Below, in pieces: positions 34,954 through 43,850 of a stretch of DNA of 64,000 nt (positions are counted from its first letter, which is position 1; every line of letters begins with the position of its first letter). Made by a program: the position numbers and the translations under genes. This DNA is from GCA-003244245 sp050700355 (GTDB taxonomy: Bacteria > Actinomycetota > Actinomycetes > Mycobacteriales > Pseudonocardiaceae). The notes under the pieces are model-generated. The model had not been told where the DNA came from. It saw only the letters and a list, made by a program, of their open reading frames with translations, and did not search any database. The stretch lies in assembly GCA_050700355.1 (NCBI GenBank), contig JBOHHE010000100.1, forward strand, positions 12,879-76,878. The letters are read 5' to 3'.

Positions 34954-35634
34954 TCAGAGCGCAGCCGCCAGGACCACGTTGCCAGCGGGGTCGCGGACCT
35001 GGAAGGACGTCGCGTCAGCGCGGAGCACTGACGAGTTGAGGTTGCACCGCATCTCGGTGCCCCCGGTACCGATGAACTCCCCGGCGTTGACCATCCGGCC
35101 GGTCCGATCAGCGACGCTGACCCGGTAGGTGCTGCCCGGCTCGAACCCGATGGCCGTGAGCTTGACCTCCATCCCCCACGTGTGCGCCACCAGGGCGGCG
35201 TTGGCCCGGATCTGTGACGCCGCAGCCTGCACCGGAACCGGCTCACCCGTCGGCGGGGACGCTACGGCCGCCCCCACTCCGTAGCCGATCCCACCGGCGG
35301 CGGCCACTCCCACCGCTGCCGCGGCGGCCCCCCACAGCATCGCGCGACGGGACCGCCGCGCCCCCTGCCGGGCAATCTCTCCTCTGCGGCCGGAGCGCAC
35401 CTCGCGCAGCACTGCGGAGGAGAGCGGCGGCGCGGCGGGCTGGGCCTCGTCCAGCAGATCCGGATCCACGGTGCGCAGCGCCGCCGCGACCGGGGCCAGA
35501 GCCGCCACCTCGGCCCGGCACTCCGCGCAGGTCTGCAGATGGGCCTGCGTCGCGAGCCGCTCTGCGCCGACCAGCTGCCCCAGGGTGTAGGCCCCCAGCT
35601 GCTCCCGCAGTGCCCGATGGTCCTCAGGACTCAC
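34954..35634 (-). CDS. Anti-sigma factor, zinc-binding (RskA-like)
   Basis: A 226-aa membrane protein. The N-terminal zinc-associated anti-sigma helix motif H-x3-C-x2-C is in AHLQTCAECRAEVAALAP (~31-48). One transmembrane helix lies at ~97-122 (AMLWGAAAAAVGVAAAGGIG). The extracytoplasmic RskA-like C-terminal half (VQAAASQIRANAALVAHTWG...YRVSVADRTGRM) is beta-rich. It should hold the upstream sigma factor inactive until a surface signal causes proteolysis. GTG 35634 overlaps the sigma stop by 4 bases. Confidence 0.92.
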   Translation of the reverse strand: MSPEDHRALREQLGAYTLGQLVGAERLATQAHLQTCAECRAEVAALAPVAAALRTVDPDLLDEAQPAAPPLSSAVLREVRSGRRGEIARQGARRSRRAMLWGAAAAAVGVAAAGGIGYGVGAAVASPPTGEPVPVQAAASQIRANAALVAHTWGMEVKLTAIGFEPGSTYRVSVADRTGRMVNAGEFIGTGGTEMRCNLNSSVLRADATSFQVRDPAGNVVLAAAL

Positions 35635-36227
35635 AGCTGCGCTCCCATCTCCTCCAGCACCAACCGCAGCGCCTTGAGCCCGTAGAACGCTCGGGTCCGC
35701 AGAGTGCCCACCGGCACCCCGGTCTCCGCCGAGACCTCGGTATACGAACGTCCTCGCAGGTAGGTCTCGACCAACACCGCACGGTGCTCCGGACTGATCC
35801 GCCGCAACGCGTCCTCCACCACCCAGCTCGTCACAGCCGCCTCGTCGAATCCGCCCTCCGCGCCACCCAACGCGACCAGGCTTTCCCCGGCGACCGGAGT
35901 CACCGGTCGAGCCGCCGTGCGGCGTACCTGATCGATCACCACGTTGCGGGCGATGGCAAACAGCCAGGTACGCAGGGCACCAGACCGAGGGTCATAGCTC
36001 TCCGCTGCCCGCCACGCCCGCAGGAACACCTCCTGCACCACGTCCTGCGCCGATCCGTCGTCACGGAGCTGACGCCACGCGAAACGGTACAGCTCATCCG
36101 CGTGCGCGGCATAGGCTGCGCGCACACCCTGCTCGTCGCTGAGATCGATAGTCGACGGCGCCGCGGGCGCACTGTGCCCCACCTTGATCCGTCGCCCCAC
36201 CCTGACCAGCCGCAGCCTGTCCCTCAT
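35631..36227 (-). CDS. ECF RNA polymerase sigma factor (SigK/SigL-like)
   Basis: A 198-aa protein. Region 2: YAAHADELYRFAWRQL, SAQDVVQEVFLRAWRAA, LRTWLFAIARNVVIDQVRR. Region 4: RISPEHRAVLVETYLRGRSYTEVSAETGVPVGTLRTRAFYGLKAL. ATG 36227 has GAGGGGAGA upstream, better than the farther start at 36248. It is co-translated with its anti-sigma factor. In relatives, such pairs regulate secreted or surface proteins; the secreted DUF4394 protein 224 bases upstream on the same strand is a candidate target (inference). Confidence 0.92.
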   Translation of the reverse strand: MRDRLRLVRVGRRIKVGHSAPAAPSTIDLSDEQGVRAAYAAHADELYRFAWRQLRDDGSAQDVVQEVFLRAWRAAESYDPRSGALRTWLFAIARNVVIDQVRRTAARPVTPVAGESLVALGGAEGGFDEAAVTSWVVEDALRRISPEHRAVLVETYLRGRSYTEVSAETGVPVGTLRTRAFYGLKALRLVLEEMGAQL

Positions 36228-36450
36228 TCCATCTCCCCTCTGGGCCATCGGCTGAAATACGCAGCCAGCCGTGATCCGGATCAGAATCCGTCCGGATCAC
36301 GGCGTTCGTCCGGTGGTCCGGACTTGCGCAGAGGGTGAGCCGCCGAGCAGCCGGAATCCGGTTGCTGAGCAGGGCGGATGGTGAAGCTGAGCAAGGGGCA
36401 CCCTGGGCCGGGCAGGGCGCTGATCGGCCCAGGGTGGGAGCTCCCTGTGG

Positions 36451-37341
36451 TTACCGCTGCCTCAACGGGATGGCGATGTCCACCACGCTCGTCCCAGCGG
36501 AAAAGTTGCCCTGGGAGGTGGCCTTGCCGGTGAACAGGTTCACCGCATACAACGCGTTGCGGCCGCCGACCTGCAGGGTCGCGAACGCCCTGTTGTCGAC
36601 GGTGATGCCCTGCTGGTCGAGGACCGAGTAGACGTCGAACCCGGCATTGCTGCCCGCGTCCACGGTGAGCTGCCCGGTTGCCGCCAGATCACCCTGGTTG
36701 GCGGGTGACTGGATGACCAGCGTGTCGCTGGCGGTGTTGACGTCGAACAGCGTCGTGTTGGTGGTGGAGGCCAGGTCGTTGTTGGTGTATCCGGCCGCCG
36801 TGACACCCACGGTGTTCCCCGCTGTGGGCGGGGTGTTGAGCGCGCCGTCCGAATTGGTCGTGCCGGGCGGTGGAGCATTCTGGGCGTTGTTGTCAATGTT
36901 GTGGCGGAGGTTCTGCCCAGTGTCGCTGATTACGCGGAGCAGGTTGGCCGCCGGGTTGAAGTCGACTCCGAAGAACTTCCCGGCCAAGGGTACGCTCAGT
37001 TGGGACACCTTGGTCGCGTAGCCGTTGTTGGGATCGAGGGTGTAGACGCCACCGGCGTTGCCCACGCCGTAGAGCAGATTGTTCTGGACTCGGTAGTCGA
37101 TGCCGATCAGCGTGGTGTCGCCCTTTAGACCGGAGACCTTCACCCCGTTTCGGGCCTGGTCCGGTTGGCTGGTGTCGAAGCGAACGAGGCACTGGTCATC
37201 GGTGAGCCCGACGGCCGTGAGGTCAGCACCCTGCCGATCACTGCGAACGTCGGAACCACCGCGATCGTGGGCCAGCGCTGGGGTGACCAGGACGATTAGT
37301 CCGGCCAGTACTCCCGCGCTGATCTTCAGAGCGTTAGGCAT
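36451..37341 (-). CDS. Secreted DUF4394 protein
   Basis: A 296-aa protein from ATG 37341 with GAGGAG upstream. It has an N-terminal signal peptide (MPNALKISAGVLAGLIVLVTPALA, cleavage near ALA-HD). The mature part has repeated beta-strand units typical of DUF4394: GIDYRVQNNLLYGVGNAGGVYTLD, FFGVDFNPAANLLRVISDTGQNLRHN, GVTAAGYTNND, a predicted propeller-like fold. The role is unknown. It is probably linked to the ECF sigma pair downstream, as such sigma factors often control secreted beta-rich proteins. Confidence 0.85.
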   Translation of the reverse strand: MPNALKISAGVLAGLIVLVTPALAHDRGGSDVRSDRQGADLTAVGLTDDQCLVRFDTSQPDQARNGVKVSGLKGDTTLIGIDYRVQNNLLYGVGNAGGVYTLDPNNGYATKVSQLSVPLAGKFFGVDFNPAANLLRVISDTGQNLRHNIDNNAQNAPPPGTTNSDGALNTPPTAGNTVGVTAAGYTNNDLASTTNTTLFDVNTASDTLVIQSPANQGDLAATGQLTVDAGSNAGFDVYSVLDQQGITVDNRAFATLQVGGRNALYAVNLFTGKATSQGNFSAGTSVVDIAIPLRQR

Positions 37342-37488
37342 CGTCACTCCTCGTGATAAGCGCCCGAACCACCGTGGCCGGGCGGCGACCGCGTGTCCCG
37401 GGATGGACACTGGCCGCAAGTGGATACGCACCCGAAAGGCTGTCGTTCACTTCCCAGCGCAGAATCCGCACCGAATACAGCCGAAAAC

Positions 37489-37673
37489 CGAAACTGACCG
37501 CACTCGCGGCGATACCGCACCGGGTCGCGGTCGCCCTTGCCTACTACGACGGGCTCATCTACCGGCAGGTGGCCGAGAGGCTCGGCATCCCGGAGGGCAC
37601 CGCGAAGTCCCGGCTGCGCGCGACGCTACGTGGGATAGCGGCGCGGCTGGAGAAGTTGTCGATCACAAGCTAG
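37489..37673 (+). pseudogene. Orphan sigma-70 region 4 fragment
   Basis: The frame encodes KLTALAAIPHRVAVALAYYDGLIYRQVAERLGIPEGTAKSRLRATL, a clear ECF sigma region 4 with HTH, ending at a natural stop. There is no region 2 upstream: the open frame back to 37353 is unrelated and overlaps the DUF4394 upstream region. It looks like the 3' end of a deleted sigma gene, convergent with imuB (15 bases). Confidence 0.7.
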
Positions 37674-37688
37674 CGAGTACTCGGGCAA

Positions 37689-39185
37689 CTACTCGTAGAG
37701 CCCTTCGACCCACCAGCGGTCCTGCTCGCAGCTGAGCAGCACCCCGAGTGGCTCGCTAGCGCGGCCTGGGCCAGGCTCGACGTCGAGCACCGCCTGCAGC
37801 CGGGCACAGCGCCGCCCCCCACCGGGGTCCCACCAACGCTCCTCGGCCAGCCACGGCCCCGCCCAGGTCAGCACCTGGCGGGGAGGATGCCCGTCCATCG
37901 CGACCCGGTACGGGACACCGGCGAGCACCCCGCGCTCGCTCACCCCGACGATGCGGCCCGCGTCGTCGAGTACCTCGGCGGATAGCGGGCGGGGTGGCAC
38001 CCGGGACGGAGACGGCGCAGGCAGCCGGCCCGGCCAGGGTGGCTGATCCCGGCCGGACTGGTCCCGGCCAGGTTGATCAGAGCGCGCCGGAGTCGGGTCG
38101 TCGCCCCAGGGCACCAGGCGTACCCGATCAGCCGGACCGCGGCCACCGCCGAGCACCCCGGTGAGCACCGCGTCGGGCCCAAGCATTCCCTGCACCCGAA
38201 CCAGCGCGCGGCCGGCCCGCTCATCGTCCTCCCCCAGCTCTCCCCACAGCCCGCGTTGCAGCGCCTGCCCGCCGATCACCTCCTCGGGAGCCAGGCGCAG
38301 CAGCGTGATGCCCGCGCCAAACTCTGCTCGCGGCGTCGAGTTCTCCACACCGCGCTGTGACCTGCTGGAAGTCAACCAGCCGTCGAGCTGCCAGCGCACC
38401 CGGTCGGCGATGCCGGATGCGGTCAGCGGCTCGGCACAGCGCCACACCCGGTGCAGCTGCTCCCCCGCCTCGGTGCGAGCGCTGACCCGGAGCCGGATGC
38501 AGGCCAGCCCGCGGGAAGCCAACGCGGCATGTAGCTGCTCGGTGGGTTCCCGGGAGGCGAAGGCTGCCGCGTCGGCCCGTTCCACCGGTGGGTCGAACTG
38601 ATAGGTGACCGCGAGCTCGACCGGCGGGCGACGACGGGCCAGTGGGCGCTCGTCGAGCCCCTGAGCAAGCCGGTGCGCGCGGATCCCTTCGGGCCCGAAG
38701 CGAGCAGCGACGTCGCCGGAGTCCAGCGCGGCGAACGCGCCGAGGGTGCGCAGCCCCAGCCGATGCAGCAGCTCCACCAACGCCGAGCGATCCTGCCCAG
38801 TCCGATCAACCCCAGTGGCGCGATCAACCCCAGTGGCAGCGGGCTGGTACAGCTCACCGATGCCCAGTGGGGCGAGGAAGCCGGTCGAGCCGCCCGGTGG
38901 CACCAACAGACCCCGGCGCGCGGCCAGGGTTGCGGGAAACAGGCCGTCGGCGATACCAACCTGGCACTGGACCCCGGCGTGGGCGGCGACCACGTCGACG
39001 ATCCGCTCGGCCACCTCGGATTCACTGCCGAAGTACCGGGTGGGGCCGCGCGCGGGCACCGCGACCAGTCCGGGACGCATCACCTCCACCCCGGGCGCCA
39101 GGGCCTCGACTGCGGTCACTACCGGCTCGAATGCTCGGGCGGGCCAATCGGGACACCAGACCACCACCAGCCGAGGAGGCACCAT
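37689..39185 (-). CDS. imuB: ImuB, catalytically inactive Y-family polymerase-like mutasome protein
   Basis: About 498 aa from ATG 39185. It starts RLVVVWCPDWPARAF, where Y-family polymerases have the catalytic DxDxFFAS. The acidic residues are absent, as known for ImuB. Palm/finger features remain (GPTRYFGSESEVAERI, QVGIADGLFPATLAARRG, LHRLGLRTLGAFAALDSGDVAARFG, the HhH motif). The C-terminal ~150 residues contain a Pro/Arg/Asp-rich linker and a conserved tail (VAMDGHPPRQVLTWAGPWLAEERWWD). ImuB links DnaE2 and ImuA to the sliding clamp. The start overlaps the imuA stop (TGATG). Confidence 0.92.
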   Translation of the reverse strand: MVPPRLVVVWCPDWPARAFEPVVTAVEALAPGVEVMRPGLVAVPARGPTRYFGSESEVAERIVDVVAAHAGVQCQVGIADGLFPATLAARRGLLVPPGGSTGFLAPLGIGELYQPAATGVDRATGVDRTGQDRSALVELLHRLGLRTLGAFAALDSGDVAARFGPEGIRAHRLAQGLDERPLARRRPPVELAVTYQFDPPVERADAAAFASREPTEQLHAALASRGLACIRLRVSARTEAGEQLHRVWRCAEPLTASGIADRVRWQLDGWLTSSRSQRGVENSTPRAEFGAGITLLRLAPEEVIGGQALQRGLWGELGEDDERAGRALVRVQGMLGPDAVLTGVLGGGRGPADRVRLVPWGDDPTPARSDQPGRDQSGRDQPPWPGRLPAPSPSRVPPRPLSAEVLDDAGRIVGVSERGVLAGVPYRVAMDGHPPRQVLTWAGPWLAEERWWDPGGGRRCARLQAVLDVEPGPGRASEPLGVLLSCEQDRWWVEGLYE

Positions 39186-39913
39186 CAGCCCACCACCCTG
39201 ATCGCTCCACCCGCTCTGATCGTCGGAGTCAGGTCCGCGAGTGTCTCTGCCACGGCACCGCCAGGACCGGGAAGCAGCAAGCGCGCGATGCGCGGCCTGG
39301 CCGCCACACCGCGACCCACCGCACGCACCACAACCTCGCGGCTGCGCAGCCGACCGTGCCCGGCCTCGGGGCCGCGCCATGCCTCGGCCCGGCAGTCCAG
39401 CTCAACGTCCGCACCTGGCCACCGACCGATCGGGAGCAACACCGCGCCGCACTGCCGCGCCCTAGCGGTCAGAGATCGCCGCGCGCGGGAGGACATCCGG
39501 TCCGCGCCCGTGAGTGCCACCAGCCCCATCCCGTCGAGCAGGGCCGCGATCGCCCGCGCCGGATCCGGCCCCGGCCGGGGAATCAGCGCCAGCCGCCGCA
39601 CCACTATCCCCGCTTCGGCTGCGGCCAGCACTCCGAGGTCGTCGACACCAACCACGGCGGCCCAAACCCCTTGGGTGGTGGCCGCAGCCAGCAACGCCAG
39701 CAGCAACACCGTCGAACCGCGCACCGCAACCACCGAACCTCGCCGCAACCCACCGTTGGGCAATAGCGGAGCGAGTGGTTCAGCCACCGGGAACGGCAGT
39801 CGGCCCCCCGGCATGTCCAGCCGCCCTCTCAATGCCGACGCCGGCAGTACCGACGCCGAGGCCACCCGCACGATCGACCCCTGCAACAACGACGCGACAC
39901 CTACACCCGCCAT
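39185..39913 (-). CDS. imuA: ImuA-like SOS mutasome accessory protein
   Basis: A 242-aa protein from ATG 39913 with a GGGAGGAGG site. It resembles the RecA-like actinobacterial ImuA': GGLRRGSVVAVRGSTVLLLALLAAATTQGVWAAVVGVDDLGVLAAAEAG holds a degenerate Walker A-like region, and a RecA-type strand follows (RRLALIPRPGPDPARAIAALLDGMGLVAL). It works with ImuB and DnaE2 in damage-induced mutagenesis. The open frame extends upstream to 40009, but the LexA box lies at 39980-39995, so the shorter start is preferred. Co-translated with imuB. Confidence 0.88.
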   Translation of the reverse strand: MAGVGVASLLQGSIVRVASASVLPASALRGRLDMPGGRLPFPVAEPLAPLLPNGGLRRGSVVAVRGSTVLLLALLAAATTQGVWAAVVGVDDLGVLAAAEAGIVVRRLALIPRPGPDPARAIAALLDGMGLVALTGADRMSSRARRSLTARARQCGAVLLPIGRWPGADVELDCRAEAWRGPEAGHGRLRSREVVVRAVGRGVAARPRIARLLLPGPGGAVAETLADLTPTIRAGGAIRVVG

Positions 39914-39979
39914 TCCGCAACCTCCTCCCGAGAAGTGGGTGGGCGCCGAACAACGTCGAACTAGGAACAGCCACCGATA

Positions 39980-39995
39980 TCGAACACATGTTCGA
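39980..39995 (-). promoter_or_regulatory. LexA operator (SOS box) of imuAB
   Basis: TCGAAC-ACAT-GTTCGA, again all 12 defined positions of the actinobacterial LexA consensus, 67 bases upstream of the imuA start. A TTTAAT-like -10 lies directly beside it on the minus strand. It has the same operator as the HNH-dnaE2 locus. Confidence 0.88.
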
Positions 39996-40105
39996 TTAAA
40001 CTGGAACAACCCGACGTTGTCAACCCCGCACAGTCAGCCACCTTCAACGGTCTCAGCAGGGCCACGAGAGCGCTGAAACCCCGGTGAGCCCGCTGGCTGC
40101 GTGGG

Positions 40106-40591
40106 TTACTGCGGTACCCAAGGCCGGCCACGGGCCATCAATCGGGTGGGGGCGGGTCGGTTGGGGGGAGCGTGGCCAGGCAGAGAGGCAACTACCGGCG
40201 TGGCGGGTTCCAGTGCCCGCAGCGGAACGACCCTTCTACCCAAGGGCACGATCGCCAGCGGAATCATCTTGAACGAGGCGATCCCGAAGGGGATACCGAT
40301 GATCGTGAGGCACAGCAGAAGACCGAACACCAGATGGCCTAGAGCCAGCCACCACCCAGCGAAGATGAACCACAGCAGGTTCGCCAGGAACACCAGGACC
40401 GGTGTGCTGGTCCGACGATCGACCACGACCCGGCCGAAGGGCCAGATCACGTAGCCGGCCAGCCGGAAGGAGGCGACTCCAAACGGGATGGTGACGATGA
40501 GCAGGAAGCTGATAATGCCCGCCGCCGCGTAACCGATCGCCAGCGCCAGCCCCGCGAACAAGAACCACAGCACATTTCCCACGGTCCGCAT
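40106..40591 (-). CDS. yccF: YccF-family membrane protein
   Basis: A 161-aa protein from ATG 40591 (MRTVGNVLWF), with GAGGTGAG upstream. Two YccF/DUF307 repeats: NVLWFLFAGLALAIGYAAAG with IPFGVASFRLAGYVIWPFGR, then NLLWFIFAGWWLALGHLVFG with IPFGIASFKMIPLAIVPLGR. Four membrane helices are expected. The function is unknown. The C-terminus is a short Pro-rich tail. Confidence 0.9.
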   Translation of the reverse strand: MRTVGNVLWFLFAGLALAIGYAAAGIISFLLIVTIPFGVASFRLAGYVIWPFGRVVVDRRTSTPVLVFLANLLWFIFAGWWLALGHLVFGLLLCLTIIGIPFGIASFKMIPLAIVPLGRRVVPLRALEPATPVVASLPGHAPPNRPAPTRLMARGRPWVPQ

Positions 40592-40639
40592 CCGCTCACC
40601 TCCTGGTCTTCTACCTCCATATTGCACTCACGCGGGAGT

Positions 40640-42829
40640 TCAGTGCGCGAAGTGCCGGGTTCCGGTGAGATAGAGGGACACTCCAGCGGCCTGAGCAGCG
40701 GCGACCACCTCGGCGTCGCGAACCGAACCACCGGGCTGTACGACAGCGCGGATGCCCGCCTCAAGCAGCACCTCCAGGCCGTCGGGGAACGGGAAGAACG
40801 CATCCGAGGCGGCCACCGAGCCCGCCGCCCGCCAGCCCGCGCGACTGACCGCGAGCCGAGCCGCGTCCACCCGGTTCACCTGCCCCATCCCGACGCCGAC
40901 GGTGGCCCCATCCGCAGCGAGCAGGATCGCGTTGGAGCGCACAGCCCGGCAGGCCCGCCAGGCGAAGGTCAGATCGTCCAGTGTCGCGGAATCCACCGGC
41001 GATCCGGTAACCAGTGTCCAGGACGCCGGATCATCGCCAGGGGCGTCGAGCACATCCCGCGATTGCAGCAGCAACCCGCCCGACAAAGCCCGGAACTCGA
41101 CACCGCTGCGGACCGGCGGGGCGGCCACCAACAACCGCACGTTCTTCTTGCGGGTCAGCACGTCCACCGCGCCGTCGGCGTAAGAGGGCGCAACGAGGAC
41201 CTCGGTGAACACCTCGCCAATCTGCTCGGCCAGCGTCACCGTGACCTCGCGGTTCACCGCGATCACTCCCCCGTACGCGCTCACCGGGTCACACGCGTGC
41301 GCCTTGCGGTGCGCCTGCGCCACGTCGGCGGAGGAGGACACCCCGATACCGCACGGGTTGGCATGCTTGATGATCGCGACACAGGCGCTGTCGTGATCAT
41401 GCGCGGCCCGCCAGGCCGCGTCGGCGTCGACGTAGTTGTTGTAGGACATCTCCTTGCCATGCAGCTGCCGCGCGCCGGCCAAGCCTTCCGGAGCCCGGTG
41501 CCCGGCCCGGTAAAGCGCGGCCCGTTGGTGCGGGTTCTCCCCGTAGCGCAGCGTCGCGGCGTGCCGCCAGGAAGCGCCCATCCAGTCCGGGAACCCACCT
41601 TCGGGCGCGGCCAGCGCCGACCCCATCCAGGACGCCACGGCGATGTCGTAGTCGGCGGTGTGCCGGAACGCGGCGATGGCCAGCGCTCGGCGCTCCTCGG
41701 CGCTGAACCCACCGGCCTGGACGGCGTCAGTCACGTCAGGATACCCCGCCGGGTCCACCACCACGGCCACCGAAGCGTGGTTCTTCGCCGCCGCCCGGAT
41801 CATCGCCGGACCGCCGACGTCGATCTGCTCGACGCACTCCTCGATCCCGGCGCCGGAGGCGACGGTCGCCTCGAACGGATAGAGGTTGACCACCAACAGC
41901 TCGAACGGCTCGATGTCGAGGGCGGAGAGCTGAGCCAGCTGCGCGGGCTTGCGCGTATCGGCGAGCAGCCCGGCATGTACCCCGGGGTGCAGGGTCTTGA
42001 CCCGCCCTTCGAGGCACTCGGGGAAACCGGTGAGCTCCTCGATCCGGGTCACCGGCACTCCGGCGGCGGCCACCTCGGTGGCCGTCGAACCGGTGGAAAC
42101 GATCTCCACCCCCGCGACGTGCAGTTCGGTGGCCAGTTGAAGCAGGCCACATTTGTCCGAAACGCTCACCAGTGCCCTTCGCACCGGCTTGCGATCTTGA
42201 GCGCTCACGCCAATCGTGACCTTTCGTCCGGCGATGGTGCATCCATGGCGGGCTATCTCGGCGACGACTTCAACCAGCAGCCGCCGTTCCACCACCTTGA
42301 TCCTCTCGTGCAGCCGTTCCTCGGTGTCATCGGGCAATACCTCGACGGCGCGCTGAGCCAGGATCGGTCCGGTGTCCACGCCGGAATCCACCAGGTGCAC
42401 GGTCGCGCCGCTCACCCGCACGGCGTGTGCCAGCGCATCGGCCACCGGATGACGACCGGGGAACGCGGGCAGCAGAGCAGGGTGGGTGTTCACGATGCGA
42501 CCACCGAAGCGCGCCAGGAACACTGGGCCGAGGATCTTCATGAACCCGGCCGACACCACCAGATCCGGCTGATGCGCGGCGACCGCCTCGGTGAGCTCGA
42601 CGTCCCACCGAGCACGGTCGGGATAGTGCTCCAGAATGACCACGAAGGTGGGTAGGCCGCTACGTTCGGCGCGTCGCAGGCCCTCGATGCCGTCCCGGTC
42701 CGCACCAACCGCCACCACCCGGGCGGGATAGTCCCGCCCCATGGCGTCCAGCAATGCCTGCAGCAACGTCCCGGAGCCAGACACCAGCACAACAACCCGA
42801 GCCGGCACCGGCAAGCAGAGCTGGTGCAC
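40640..42829 (-). CDS. purNH: PurN-PurH in one open frame (GAR formyltransferase; AICAR transformylase/IMP cyclohydrolase)
   Basis: A single open frame of 729 codons from GTG 42829. Residues 1-207 are PurN, with VVLVSGSGTLLQALLDAM, the catalytic Asn and His in VNTHPALLPAFPGRHP and Asp in VDSGVDTGPILAQ. Residues ~208-729 are PurH: the cyclohydrolase domain starts RRALVSVSDKCGLLQLA and has KTLHPGVHAGLLAD; the transformylase domain has LRYGENPHQRAALY, KEMSYNNYVDADAAWRA and HANPCGIGV. Together they carry out steps 3, 9 and 10 of purine synthesis. PurN and PurH are usually separate genes. A GTG at 42208 at the junction could be an internal purH start giving 522 aa, a normal PurH size. Confidence 0.93.
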   Translation of the reverse strand: MHQLCLPVPARVVVLVSGSGTLLQALLDAMGRDYPARVVAVGADRDGIEGLRRAERSGLPTFVVILEHYPDRARWDVELTEAVAAHQPDLVVSAGFMKILGPVFLARFGGRIVNTHPALLPAFPGRHPVADALAHAVRVSGATVHLVDSGVDTGPILAQRAVEVLPDDTEERLHERIKVVERRLLVEVVAEIARHGCTIAGRKVTIGVSAQDRKPVRRALVSVSDKCGLLQLATELHVAGVEIVSTGSTATEVAAAGVPVTRIEELTGFPECLEGRVKTLHPGVHAGLLADTRKPAQLAQLSALDIEPFELLVVNLYPFEATVASGAGIEECVEQIDVGGPAMIRAAAKNHASVAVVVDPAGYPDVTDAVQAGGFSAEERRALAIAAFRHTADYDIAVASWMGSALAAPEGGFPDWMGASWRHAATLRYGENPHQRAALYRAGHRAPEGLAGARQLHGKEMSYNNYVDADAAWRAAHDHDSACVAIIKHANPCGIGVSSSADVAQAHRKAHACDPVSAYGGVIAVNREVTVTLAEQIGEVFTEVLVAPSYADGAVDVLTRKKNVRLLVAAPPVRSGVEFRALSGGLLLQSRDVLDAPGDDPASWTLVTGSPVDSATLDDLTFAWRACRAVRSNAILLAADGATVGVGMGQVNRVDAARLAVSRAGWRAAGSVAASDAFFPFPDGLEVLLEAGIRAVVQPGGSVRDAEVVAAAQAAGVSLYLTGTRHFAH

Positions 42830-43008
42830 GGTCAGCGCGAGCTCCTGGCGGGCGGGATCGACGGACGCAGCCAGAATAGTTGCTGCGCCCCCCGGCCGGG
42901 GAAAAGGTGACGAGCTTGGTGCGGCGTCGGCCGCCCGTGCAACGAAGCTGGAGAAGGCCACCATGCTCGTGGACACGCTGCGCACCGAGGAGAAGGCGAG
43001 TACCCCTG

Positions 43009-43362
43009 ATGAACGAACCGATCGCTGCCGGCCATGACTGCGTCGAGGTCGTCATCACGGCCGAGAGCGCCGAATGGCTCGCTGACTTCACCCGTAGCCT
43101 CGTCGAGGACCGGCTCGTCGCGTGTGGCCACCACATCGCCTCGATCCGAGCGATCTATCGATGGAACGGGCAGCTCCACGACGAGCCGCAGGCTCGTGTC
43201 GGGTTGCACACCCGGGCCTGCCTCGTGCCAGAGATCATCACTCGCGCCGACCGCGACCACGCCGACGACGTGCCCTGCGTCATCGCGCTCCCCATCGCCA
43301 TCGGCCACCCCGCATATCTGCACTGGATTCACGACGAAACCCGCGAGCCGACCACCAACTGA
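43009..43362 (+). CDS. cutA: CutA divalent-ion tolerance protein
   Basis: A 117-aa protein. Matches the CutA1 trimer family: VEVVITAESAEWLADFTRSLVEDRLVACGHHIASIRAIYRWNGQLHDE, then the conserved VIALPIAIGHPAYLHWIHDET end. CutA proteins are small PII-like trimers first linked to copper tolerance; their molecular role is not settled. ATG 43009 is preceded by GAGGAGAAG at a long spacing. Divergent from purNH (180 bases between starts). Confidence 0.9.
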   Translation: MNEPIAAGHDCVEVVITAESAEWLADFTRSLVEDRLVACGHHIASIRAIYRWNGQLHDEPQARVGLHTRACLVPEIITRADRDHADDVPCVIALPIAIGHPAYLHWIHDETREPTTN

Positions 43363-43850
43363 TAATTACCGTGGGCAGCTCAGCGAGATTTCGAAAGTAC
43401 TGGATGGGTACGTCCGACACCGATGGATCAAACCAACCCCTCATCTTATCTAGCTCGATTGTTCCGATAAAGTCCGATGGCGCACCAGACGGTCGACCGC
43501 TCGGTCATGCGGAGGATCACCGCTAAGCAGACATCCCATGCACCGAACTTGTCAAGCCGGAATCCTTGAGATGGCCGAGGCAAGAGGTGAGGTACTGCTG
43601 AGGAACGAGCACGGTATAGGAGGACTCGCGAGAAAGTGTCGGCTTGGTTTCCGTATGTCATGGCTCTCCCCGTACCGTCACTGGATGTCTCGATTAGTAT
43701 CGCTAAGCGACAGTCGAGCGTTTCAGTCCCAAATGGGTGCCGGCTGGGATAATGATCATCACCGACGCCGGCCAGCTGCCCTTGCAAGGACGGAGCTGCT
43801 CATGCAGCAGCCAGCCGGACGGACGAGGTAGTCGCGAGCTTTGGCTCGGC
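43363..43850. other. Gene-free interval between convergent cutA and DUF5336 genes
   Basis: About 490 bases with lower GC than the neighbours at 43363-43460 and many stop codons in all frames. Short frames (for example 43538-43831 on the plus strand) have no ribosome site and no recognisable family. No terminator-like hairpin with a T-run was found by eye. Possibly decayed sequence. Confidence 0.5.

Noticed and set aside
40622..42655. 677-codon open frame opposite purNH
   Set aside because: Antisense shadow of a highly conserved enzyme pair in GC-rich DNA; Arg/Gly/His-rich with no protein family.
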